Below, one piece after another: positions 44,601 through 51,465 of a stretch of 64,000 nt of DNA (positions are counted from its first letter, which is position 1; the number at the start of each line of letters is the position of its first letter). The notes beneath the pieces were generated by a model. The model ran no database searches. It had not been told where the DNA came from and saw only the letters and a list, made by a program, of their open reading frames with translations. The DNA is from Legionella sp. (GTDB taxonomy: Bacteria; Pseudomonadota; Gammaproteobacteria; Legionellales; Legionellaceae): the NCBI GenBank assembly GCA_030158115.1, contig JAOATK010000008.1, positions 1 through 64,000 of the forward strand, in the 5' to 3' direction. Both the position numbers and the translations under genes were made by a program.

Positions 44601-46235
44601 CTCATGCAAATAAGCTAATAATGGCACTAATCCATGATAGCCCATTTCGTTAATACAGCGCTTAAACTCAACCACCTCATCTTCTTTTGAAAACAAATCA
44701 GGTGAATCTTTTAAATAAGCGACCCAATATTCAGCGGCTACAGTCCAAAACTCGGCTAAAAGCGGGGGCAAGTAATGATTTGCTGATAACCATCGATTAC
44801 GTGCAAAAATATGTTTCAAATCCGCTTTAATCGTAGCCAACGAAACATTCCCTGACACGTTTTCAAATTCGCACACAAAAGGATTATTCCTCATCAAATA
44901 ACAAATTAAAGCCTGTTCTGTCGGATCTAATTGATATTTCGACGGTAAGGTAATCCTTAATATTTTTTCTTTAGCGCAGGCACGAAATACGTTAATCACG
45001 AATGCTGTGCCCATATTCTCTACGCAACTTCCTACACCAGGTTTAAGTTTGCTTTGTAAGATAGGCGCAGAAAAGCCATATCTGACTTTAGCGCCATATG
45101 GCAGGTAAGCTAATTCCACTTGCGACACATCAATGAGCTCAGGCACATTAAGACTTATTCTATTTCTCTTAGGATCAGCCTGTAATAAACCCAATTTCGG
45201 ATCCGCTAAAGCTTGATCTAAACCCAGATAATAAGAGCGGCTTTGTATATGATCATTAACCTGAAGATTTTCATCTGGGATTGCTGAAGAGTAAAAATCT
45301 AACAAACGAAAAGGAATCATCTCTTTCGGTTGAGGCGAATACCTAAGCACATGCTGTCTAAAATATCCCCAACTAAAATTAAATGTAGATGGAACTTTAA
45401 ATGTCAATGGGGATTGACCAGCAGTAAACCAAACCCATTCAATCAATAATGAAAAATAATCCCCTAAACTGGATAATCCAGCACCACCTGCAGCCTCTAT
45501 ATAGCGAGCAACTGTCCGCATACCAGAAGACATCGATAAGGCCGCACTACCCCCTTCGATTGAGGGAGATTTTTTGAAAAAAGAATTGAGGGTAATTTTA
45601 TCTTCTTCGGATATGGGAGACTCGCTGTAAAGAAAGGGGCACCCGCCTTTATAATAAAGTAAAATCCATTGAGAAAGTCCTTTTTGATCACCCGAATCAC
45701 TGCGAATATAGTAAGGTTTTTGTGACGAAGAAAGATTCAAGTCTTTTAAAAAACTAATATGACTTAACTCTAATACAGTCGGAGCTACCTTGCTTGCTGC
45801 CGCCGTTCGACGCATATCTAACGGCGTGAATGCATAATTATTTAAGACCGTATTTTGAGTTAAATCGGCACCTAATTTCTTTGCTTCAAATTTTTCAACA
45901 AAACCTATTTCTTGAGTGCAGCCCTTAGGAACAGTAAAATCAGCCAAACTCCATCCATGCTGGTTTATCGTCAAATGAATAAAGGGAAATAATGTGGTGC
46001 AAATTTCCTCTTCGGTGTACTCCTCTTGTTTACTGCTTTTAATACAATTATCAAAAAATGTTAAATAGGGACTCTTACTTTCCAATTCTTCTGGAGACAG
46101 CCGGTCAAGTTCCTCCAGATTGAAATAATGACTAGCATGTTTCTCAAGCGTTTCTAAGATAATACCAATGTTATCATATTGGTCTTTGTATTTTTTAGAA
46201 AGTTTAGAATATTTAATCTCATATGCATGAGTCAT
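35652..46235 (-). CDS. Giant 3527-aa protein with central SecA-like helicase/translocase core
   Basis: Single uninterrupted ORF. Motifs LQLKTGEGKSHFVAMRAA (about 40175-40210), VGLGDEFDFLY (about 39880-39905), EGFTGTVSTS...VPTNQKDLRKWP (about 39220-39350), GFGRGDNVDVETVMLGSVHDENDLGQKGGRTARNGEEGEVLQYYL (about 38810-38940) match SecA motor motifs in order. Confidence 0.93.
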   Translation of the reverse strand: MTHAYEIKYSKLSKKYKDQYDNIGIILETLEKHASHYFNLEELDRLSPEELESKSPYLTFFDNCIKSSKQEEYTEEEICTTLFPFIHLTINQHGWSLADFTVPKGCTQEIGFVEKFEAKKLGADLTQNTVLNNYAFTPLDMRRTAAASKVAPTVLELSHISFLKDLNLSSSQKPYYIRSDSGDQKGLSQWILLYYKGGCPFLYSESPISEEDKITLNSFFKKSPSIEGGSAALSMSSGMRTVARYIEAAGGAGLSSLGDYFSLLIEWVWFTAGQSPLTFKVPSTFNFSWGYFRQHVLRYSPQPKEMIPFRLLDFYSSAIPDENLQVNDHIQSRSYYLGLDQALADPKLGLLQADPKRNRISLNVPELIDVSQVELAYLPYGAKVRYGFSAPILQSKLKPGVGSCVENMGTAFVINVFRACAKEKILRITLPSKYQLDPTEQALICYLMRNNPFVCEFENVSGNVSLATIKADLKHIFARNRWLSANHYLPPLLAEFWTVAAEYWVAYLKDSPDLFSKEDEVVEFKRCINEMGYHGLVPLLAYLHEKESELKSLFTPLLRRNDKPLAFYAGFQAKEVKPYTQALIKHLKAGNYFPFKQLSISFILGVNDDLIALLDELSQLESFEKISLTDCSASVETFAALESFLQALLVHARSNTNWTSPLDIPELEQPSNHPRFAEIVKLYNELNNLLIYRAREKCAKGLLTIIPFKDASAGQLVDDENEVFEDAQEDAHENITGTPAKISQSSSSVVKKFQDSVQLLTEALSLERSGGISLQMQQQQQIQQERSRALEKEMEQGTAYEDILPSLLVDYQNIDEVLGEHYQKLTQKHLIDTEKATLSGDTELQSFFHTWINANPLVATKHIIQKMTKAAAEMLLKHHRQFSGGLNVHNLPRGFYTQRLSTGQLVLGYKSTLGYTTNHNPLTLQLTYQQPQLERILGNYLQFGPDMTHLRLLAQLQPELPLEERQERFHELSQTKMTKRWADFFKHLENKQWILDNWELVYSAYRSTLPEDLILDLFATKPIQLTSEDMYALLLKDIYKDESKSAQHQRILSLLISQEGKDYSKALGQIYSRYGNYGLERFANLLLTIADHLSPEFLEHFFTNYLAYCDSFTPLLQESSLNAMEEMLKELANDLLEKEFFQQFIELHMQAIEWENWVSLWKGFRYFYNQIKDMDLVTEFKPELLVSIMPAKQNLFPCFERILNSLEKIPNQDLRKAYIKELRGLDLTEGGAPYAVCHEGFILVDPSLELTNFKDGSPSYAPPMTKLYTDQWQPLHALRALASKSHIKPADYKILSQASLSKESLIWALHTKWDSAQNLIDFCSTEEAAFLLDIAAHFYHVFYEEVQLDRCFPLNLFSLLSTRSTDLRAVLAKYPDSTTFFECLSSLPQEQKLQELDRIFSLFTQAPLSHKHLDQGLFLATLFGVSASELEEFYLKNKALKRVTSNELVILIRQLLSLDTTTLPQDLAERKLIWDAILNGIQSMDKHPLTVAESRKELMYHLRDNLNLVFKSSLSGAYRQITDDDLQSLALAQFFEQHADRLRVFLKTHIAISIAPEDERSLIPLIEFFKRLQLNKTYINEVEPLLATLERVLEQYPQKCWTASYFNGLLRALQPQDSAAGFPMGILEALLKEPQSPFAPLAIDEVQPDFDKEGTWGGIFNAILAKDESFTRMQQADLAKLAIRTSEDPNFIMGLVLNLAQKQYHGLRDVILTRLLKNDSEKFEVILKQSEALVALPHEGIVDADWTATCQLWIETLTNHPNLEEQLINFTLSASHNDNQKKVQILHITAWSSFPSHQYPTVPRANYLKGEGRKALKLVERLSTLSEEELTQLHQCYPGRPAPDTRDLLAFIKHKEAQSIDEALGAFLTEKQSAFRQDYQGLSSAREADLLRMLELTHVTRGLENNSLNSEAGFKLMLMFQYLKQLEQGHATVSQDNKPLSKMTQQELQEAFRVCSEASREYPTDERLKTQVWAILFEVLGRTTGKYPHLAQQFALIANDLLLANDHSSILQLKTGEGKSHFVAMRAARHAGLGKKVDVCTAKWSLAERDLLDYQQFFNFLDIKTANIQARSPREIYINADVIYTTPGDLSLFLDEQASQGIPIPVDPTSRVGLGDEFDFLYYEGQKIQFNYARHTGITPKEMAWFYRGLNGFYDQAIKGNRTMTRENLQQCFEFLTTRANEDGLLYLESITPMVLLGWLQSTHEAASLKHGVNYTVRLEQVKIGEEEFPLREIYPLTKDMQAAVGSTFSHGVHQLLAERLNTEAQKKGEAQNHHVHPESHIISSQVFSQRLKTLWGHWEGFTGTVSTSQANELYEEHKTAVLRVPTNQKDLRKWPAPKFFENPQDCLSRMAGDIRSRLHQKKSILFCCATDAEVNEMVEKIKHYFTPEDYNQYFISYTNESHESSADILRRKKDMEGDYLGQKQQGVVLIAAGFGRGDNVDVETVMLGSVHDENDLGQKGGRTARNGEEGEVLQYYLIREINTELARLISALNQSGFKQEILAELTNKEHPLTGYVESPSQKGSLTRCDSNIKFSFLLRLREYIAAKDNYLSLIFHETKASVSSEGINKIGMASVEDKEKLIRGFAFFLNELEKKWMEIRAAHTDNTEESIRLLNAFIQDSCHATNGYLAGLFRGYSEFKFSPSLPKESQFILDNPVVQSEDVLLRSAAQGLLLKLSDLPEDANSWDELVADIIELEEESLPKFRLLLEVYQAAPQILFNELNGKINAIKGEHLITEQTTAYVEHLKLENITEFFVKTSLSVQHQKQIRLALATLPSRASNLALDYLLSPEHNNYPQHVDRIFNMLMYSAKNNEVSLSYWENPIVRDDLLSLPVDCFDEKVYLNAGVLVGIKKFLDRFVDSGKQEKEYVELFKQFVRSMEYQPEHRKRLFSQYEIIINRSNNAPVDVLKQLAQLSEYFKAPENLNILKNLTEKMKKEYEQPRVTVAELDSLLDNLLKLGPNLLSILPVLESHIALEGKEFITRLNIISRLDPEIMIDLRLFLKDYFPKNPLLKKTEKIAEYEETLGLLKEVFKKETSSPYQLGKIFNTFNNYLISDVFESFPDKKALFDGIHQIALRKIGAKDLFPLFENTQKMGTFVYLSHLYPEHIETLLACEPLVAMISQIENKETKESTIASIKHLMENIKQYNTPLKSVKERLLTFTPKELWRLLDICSEQSGNEVEILFNSLVSVTAENLTPQEYHVIFDFYKHLTEKPLWIQKNLMGMPVNDRLYLMNLLKQGAFILQDQSAGCPVFSEIDNNKLFQCGLNAYQAQVQQILRSSQSISHSRGLSRAQQGSLLQVMSELNTIGKAPMLQEITGSVKKELMINMKDSITLYEKIKLKDHKRYIAMAAKIHDLENATGKSYAEMMKGIRDIKMELMRNDVEKASKQRLPRLHFFGQSRLYRTMNNIEDMVLKAWVAEAHQKVETSEHFVESYRETRDSYVDQLKTSLHEWNTNRDAKGYGLFKNKAVSLASQLQSLTHEGVVDYLKAHKKEIDSLPGTLKAIVKEVLAHDAEIPSSQLKPGE

Positions 46236-46645
46236 GGCAGCAACCTATTTTATATTAAAATTATACAAATATACCATGATAAGGACACTGAGTAAAATTA
46301 ATAAGATCAGCGCTTATTTTATTTTCATATTTTACAGATGGCTCACAAAACTAATGATTTCTAAAGAGAGGTCGCGTTGATTAGCAGTAACCTAAATTGA
46401 TTTAAATCCCATATTTGCCCAAGTACTTGCCAATCTGCCAATTTGATAGTAACCAATTGATTCCAATTTAAAAAAAACTTTGCTATTAAAAAAAAATGGG
46501 TTATAACATCATTGATGTAATTTTTAATAAGTTGCTCATCACTTATTGTGAAATTACTCTTTTGTCTGATTCAAGGATTAATCAGTCTCAGGGCAGCATT
46601 TGCTTTGCGTGGTGCTGAATATTGTTTTTTTCACGGAGTGAAAAA

Positions 46646-46918
46646 ATGAACAGTAAAGTATTTTCGCAACGTTTTAATCGCGAACTAGCTACATTAGGTT
46701 TTCCCGAGGAATTAGCTGAAAAAACAAAGGCGGTATCTAAAGTATTTGGGGTTTCGCGTCATTTAGCAAACTCAATGATCTTTGGACACCTGCTCCCAGA
46801 TAAAGATCAGCTTCATAAAATAGCTGATATTCTAGAAGTCTGCCCTCAATGGCTAGGCGGCGCTACGGATAAGAAAAAAACTTATACGACCCGAGAAACT
46901 GCCGATAGCGAAATGTAG
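46646..46918 (+). CDS. Small helix-turn-helix-like DNA-binding protein
   Basis: Start at 46646 after GGAG; KTKAVSKVFGVSRHLANSMIFGHLLPDKDQLHKIADILEVCPQWLGG resembles an XRE-type HTH. Confidence 0.7.
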   Translation: MNSKVFSQRFNRELATLGFPEELAEKTKAVSKVFGVSRHLANSMIFGHLLPDKDQLHKIADILEVCPQWLGGATDKKKTYTTRETADSEM

Positions 46919-46920
46919 GT

Positions 46921-46970
46921 TTGATGTCTTTCCTTTCTCCCTTTGTGAGAGGACAAGGGAAAGACATCAA
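46921..46970. repeat. Long hairpin downstream of the HTH gene (possible terminator)
   Basis: TTGATGTCTTTCC (46921-46933) / GGAAAGACATCAA (46958-46970), extended by inner pairing of TCCCTTTGT with ACAAGGGA (one bulge). Confidence 0.75.
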
Positions 46971-47108
46971 CGCACCGCTACAATCACTAAATTTGGAATA
47001 ATCACTAAAATAGCATATAATTACCATTATATACTTGTATCTGTATCACAGACGGGTTTATTATTTTTTATATGTCACTCACTGCAAATACCGTAGGTTA
47101 TCAATATC

Positions 47109-47915
47109 ATGGAATGTTTAAGCTTTTGTATCGCTAAATCAATTGATTTGTCACGCATAGACACTTACTTTAAGAACAGTGCTACCGAATTTAGTTCATT
47201 GAAAACTCGTGATGTTTTAAAATTAACGCCTCACAATAATCCCGAGCATACAATCTATCTGTTTAAAAATGGAACCGTGGTTTCTTGGGGCGTCAAGCGG
47301 CACCAAATTAATGACTATTTAAATACCATTAAATTACTTATCGATAAGCCTGTAACTCGTTTAGTGCATGATGAATTCCATTTTCAATATGGTGATAAAA
47401 CAACCATTGAACCGCATGATTTCTTCGAAGTAGATTGCTTAACCATAGAAGATCACAGTGATGAAATAAAACTTAGTTTGTCTTATGGATTTTCACAATC
47501 TGTCAAATTACAATATTTTGAAACTATCATTGATGGGCTCATAGAAAAATACAACCCCATGATTCAAACCTTATCACATACAGGCGCCATGGCGATTAGC
47601 CGGACTCACATACAACAAATCATTGGCGAAATTCTGGGTGCTAAAAGCGAAATGAATCTCATTAGTAATTTTTTCTATCATCCTAAGTTCTTTTGGCAGC
47701 ACCCCACGCTAGAACAGCACTTTGCCATGCTAGAACGCTACTTGCATATCCAAAGACGGGTCAATGCAATTAACCACCGTTTAGATACTTTAAATGAAAT
47801 TTTTGAGATGTTTAATGGCTATTTGGACAATCGTCATGGGCATCACTTAGAAATCATTATTATTGTATTGATTATTTTAGAGATAATAGTGGCGGTTTTA
47901 AATCTTCATTTTTAA
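47109..47915 (+). CDS. RMD1/DUF155 family protein
   Basis: 268 aa; FKNGTVVSWGVKRHQIN...EDHSDEIKLSLSYGFSQSVKLQYFE...FFYHPKFFWQHPTLEQHFAMLERYLHIQRRVNAINHRLDTLNEIFEM and C-terminal TM helix. Confidence 0.88.
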   Translation: MECLSFCIAKSIDLSRIDTYFKNSATEFSSLKTRDVLKLTPHNNPEHTIYLFKNGTVVSWGVKRHQINDYLNTIKLLIDKPVTRLVHDEFHFQYGDKTTIEPHDFFEVDCLTIEDHSDEIKLSLSYGFSQSVKLQYFETIIDGLIEKYNPMIQTLSHTGAMAISRTHIQQIIGEILGAKSEMNLISNFFYHPKFFWQHPTLEQHFAMLERYLHIQRRVNAINHRLDTLNEIFEMFNGYLDNRHGHHLEIIIIVLIILEIIVAVLNLHF

Positions 47916-47972
47916 GCAAGATACTTGAAAACCAGCTATTCTTAATATAATCAAATAAACCCATGAACCCTC

Positions 47973-48851
47973 ATGAAGCTTACTAAAATAAATCAGCTCA
48001 ATGAATCCCAACTCGCAGATCTCGAGCAGTTAAAAATAAATTGTAAAAAAATCGATGGTGGTAGCCCCAATTTATATACTCACTTGCTCGTGCAACCCAG
48101 AGCCTTACCTACCATTGCTTTGCATTATAAAAAACAACAATTAATCGGCTTTTTGAACATCTATTTTTTTTACGAAAATGCAGTTGAAGTCGCTCTTCTC
48201 GTCGCTCCACAAGCACGACGAAAAGGCGTTGCAAAACAAATGCTTCAGGACATGCTGTCATTCATTCAAGAATATAATTACTCAAAATTAATTTTTTCAA
48301 GTCCCGCCCATCTCAATGAGTCTTGGTTACCCCGTCATGGATTGACCTACCGACATAGTGAATACTATATGGAACGGAATAATTTAAATCCTTTATTAGA
48401 GCAATATAGACCTCTGGTGTTTCGTATCGCAACCAATGAGGATATCCCTCAGCTTTGTTTATTAGATGAAGCTTGTTTTCATAAAGAACATGCTGAATTA
48501 GAGGCGCGCTTTCATCACATTTTAAATGATCGAAACTATCAAATAGTCCTGGCTTTTCATAACAATCAATTAATTGGTAAAAGTCATATTCGCTGGCAAA
48601 AACAAGGGGTCACTTTGTCAGACATTGCTATTGCTCCAAAGCTACAGGGCCAAGGTTTAGGCACCGCATTGATTGCCCACTGTATCAATTATGCTTTGGG
48701 TGAAGGTAAGCCCCATCTCAATCTTGATGTAGAAACACACAATCAAAAAGCACTTAACCTTTATACTCGTTTAGGTTTTGTGACCAAAAACTCCTGTGAT
48801 TATTGGGAAATTGATGTGTCTCGACTTCAAAAATTATTAACAAGACCTTAG
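47973..48851 (+). CDS. GNAT family acetyltransferase, two tandem domains
   Basis: VALLVAPQARRKGVAKQML and LSDIAIAPKLQGQGLGTALIAHCINYA acetyl-CoA binding motifs. Confidence 0.9.
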   Translation: MKLTKINQLNESQLADLEQLKINCKKIDGGSPNLYTHLLVQPRALPTIALHYKKQQLIGFLNIYFFYENAVEVALLVAPQARRKGVAKQMLQDMLSFIQEYNYSKLIFSSPAHLNESWLPRHGLTYRHSEYYMERNNLNPLLEQYRPLVFRIATNEDIPQLCLLDEACFHKEHAELEARFHHILNDRNYQIVLAFHNNQLIGKSHIRWQKQGVTLSDIAIAPKLQGQGLGTALIAHCINYALGEGKPHLNLDVETHNQKALNLYTRLGFVTKNSCDYWEIDVSRLQKLLTRP

Positions 48852-48925
48852 GCATTTTTGTCAGCTATTTTAAAAATAACTCACATCCAAATTAAGTTAA
48901 TATTTTTTTATCCCTATAATAGCAC

Positions 48926-48955
48926 TTGACAGAATTTAAAAGCCGCCCTTAGTAT
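48926..48955 (+). promoter_or_regulatory. Candidate sigma70 promoter upstream of the KAS gene
   Basis: TTGACA (48926-48931), 18-nt spacer, TAGTAT (48950-48955); followed by palindrome-like CCACAAAATGACATTTTGG. Confidence 0.4.
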
Positions 48956-49015
48956 ATGCGCTGCCACAAAATGACATTTTGGCCTGGGAAATGCGCTACT
49001 AATAAGGGACTATGA

Positions 49016-50245
49016 ATGAAAAAAAGGGTTGTAATAACCGGAATGGAAATAACGTCTTCCATAGGAACAGGATTAACTAAATTCTGGAATGCAGCAAGTC
49101 AAGGTCAATGTGGAATAAGACGTATTCAATGCTACGACCCATCCCCTTATACAACACAAATAGGCGGTGAAGTTAGCGATCTCAGCTTAGATCAACTGCC
49201 CCAATTTAATAAAGAAAAACGCTACTCACGTGCAGCACAGTATGCTTTTTATTGCGCCCACCACGCCATACAACAATCCGGTATTACCGCAGATGAGTTA
49301 AGCCTTGCAGGGACTTACATAGGAACCAGCATGGGCGGTTACTCTGAATCAGAAGCCGTATTTGATGTGATTCATAAAGAAGGCTGGAAAAAAATACCAC
49401 CCCTTAGCGTCATTCGAACCATGCCGAATTCTATTGCCAATCATATCGCGATAGCCTTTGGTATGGGAGGACCCAATTCCACGGTTTCTAATGCCTGTAT
49501 TTCTTCGGCTGAGGCCATTGGCACAGCTTATCAACAAATTGCCTACGGCAGGTTATCTACAGCCCTTTGCGGTGGTACCGATTCGTTGCTCTGGGAATCT
49601 GTGATGGCCACCTGGTGTAAACTAAAAGTTATGTCTACAAATAATGAAAATCCAGAAAAAGCATCCCGTCCTTTTGACCTGGATCGTGATGGAATGGTGA
49701 TTGCAGATGGTGCCGCCATTTTAATTCTAGAAGAATTAGAACAAGCCCGAGCACGAGGTGCCAAAATCTATGCAGAGATCACCGGTTTTGGTGCCAGCTG
49801 TGATGCCTTTCATGTAACTGCACCTAGTTCACAGGGACAAGCACGAGCCATTCTTGCTGCACTGGATGATGCGAGGGTATCTAGCAATGACATTCACTAT
49901 ATTAATGCGCACGGTACTGGCACCCAATTAAATGACAGTACCGAAACTGCGACAATTAAGTCCGTTTTTGGCGCCCGTGCTTATGAAATCCCCATTACAG
50001 CGCAAAAAGCCATGACAGGACATGCTATTGGAGCTGCAGGTGCTATGGAGATTGTAGCGACTGCCTTATGTTTACAAAATGATCTGGTATTACCTACAAT
50101 CAATTTAGATAATCCTGATCCTGCCTGCGATTTGGATTATGTGCCCAATATAGCCCGTAAAAAAACCATTGATATTGCCTTGTCGAATCATTTTGCTTTT
50201 GGTGGTGCTAACGCGGCTTTAGTATTAAATAAATACATTAAGTAA
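49016..50245 (+). CDS. Beta-ketoacyl-ACP synthase II-like (KAS II/FabF-like)
   Basis: Active-site NACISSAEAIG, NAHGTGTQLND, MTGHAIGAAGAMEI. Confidence 0.92.
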   Translation: MKKRVVITGMEITSSIGTGLTKFWNAASQGQCGIRRIQCYDPSPYTTQIGGEVSDLSLDQLPQFNKEKRYSRAAQYAFYCAHHAIQQSGITADELSLAGTYIGTSMGGYSESEAVFDVIHKEGWKKIPPLSVIRTMPNSIANHIAIAFGMGGPNSTVSNACISSAEAIGTAYQQIAYGRLSTALCGGTDSLLWESVMATWCKLKVMSTNNENPEKASRPFDLDRDGMVIADGAAILILEELEQARARGAKIYAEITGFGASCDAFHVTAPSSQGQARAILAALDDARVSSNDIHYINAHGTGTQLNDSTETATIKSVFGARAYEIPITAQKAMTGHAIGAAGAMEIVATALCLQNDLVLPTINLDNPDPACDLDYVPNIARKKTIDIALSNHFAFGGANAALVLNKYIK

Positions 50246-50413
50246 CCTAAGAGAGTGCCATTTGAAAACACCCTCATCCGTCGCTTTGTGCCACCTCCTC
50301 CCCTGAGGAAGAAGAGATAATTAGTTATTTTATTGGGATAGCCAACTTAAGCTCGAAAATGAGGTATAAGGGGTATATAATCAGCCTATTTTGCAGAATT
50401 TAGAGGCTAACAA

Positions 50414-51463
50414 ATGAGTGCATCACTGGGCGATATAGCAGATTTAGTAGAGGGAACCATTGTAGGAGACCATTCAATCAGAGTCTCTTCCTTATCCCCC
50501 ATTGATGATATCAAAGCTGGCACGCTCGTGTTTGCAGACAGTGAAAGCAATTTAAAATTAGCGGAGGCCTCTGATGCGGTTGCCATTTTAGTGAATCAAT
50601 CGACTACTGTTTCTGTAAAACCATTAATTCAGGTAGAACATCCTTTTAAGGCATTTATAAAAATACTGCATCATTTTAATCCACCAGTCAAAGTGGCCAC
50701 AGGCATTCATCCCACAGCCTGTATTGCTGAAGGAGTCGAGCTAGGGGAACAAATTTCTATTGGACCTTATGTGGTGATTGAAGCAGGCAGTCGCATTGGC
50801 AACCATAGCGTGCTTAAAAGTCATATTCATATCGGTCAGCATGTCACGGTGGGGGAGCAAACTACCATTCACCCCCATGTCACTATCTATGATAATTGTC
50901 AGATTGGTTCTAGAGTAACTATTCATGCATCCACTGTGATTGGCTCCGATGGATTTGGATACAATTTTGTGGATGGAAAACATCTTAAAGTGCCTCATGT
51001 AGGTCATGTGGTCATTCATGATGAGGTTGAAATTGGCGCAAACACAGCTATCGATCGAGCCACCATGGGTGCTACCGTAATCGGCGAAGGGACTAAAATC
51101 GATAACTTGGTGCAAGTAGCTCATTCTGTTAAGCTTGGAAAACACAATATTTTATGTGGATTTACTGGTATCTCTGGAAGCTGTACCACAGGAAATCATG
51201 TGATTTTTGCAGCGAATGTTGGGGTGAGTGATCATGTGCGTATTGATAGTGGTGTTGTCTTAGGTGCCCGGACTGGTGTCCCACCTAATAAGCACTTAAA
51301 GGAAGGGACCGTTTATTTTGGTAACCCTGCGCGTCCTAAAGAAATTGCCTTAAAACATGAGTTGGCGGTAAATCGAATTCCCTTAATTCGCAAAAATATT
51401 AAATCGCTGACAGAGCAGGTCGCTTTATTACGCAAGCAATTGTCTCAAGCTGAGGTCGAATAG
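50414..51463 (+). CDS. lpxD: UDP-3-O-(3-hydroxyacyl)glucosamine N-acyltransferase
   Basis: Hexapeptide repeats; [74 protein letters not shown]. Confidence 0.95.
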   Translation: MSASLGDIADLVEGTIVGDHSIRVSSLSPIDDIKAGTLVFADSESNLKLAEASDAVAILVNQSTTVSVKPLIQVEHPFKAFIKILHHFNPPVKVATGIHPTACIAEGVELGEQISIGPYVVIEAGSRIGNHSVLKSHIHIGQHVTVGEQTTIHPHVTIYDNCQIGSRVTIHASTVIGSDGFGYNFVDGKHLKVPHVGHVVIHDEVEIGANTAIDRATMGATVIGEGTKIDNLVQVAHSVKLGKHNILCGFTGISGSCTTGNHVIFAANVGVSDHVRIDSGVVLGARTGVPPNKHLKEGTVYFGNPARPKEIALKHELAVNRIPLIRKNIKSLTEQVALLRKQLSQAEVE

Positions 51464-51465
51464 TC

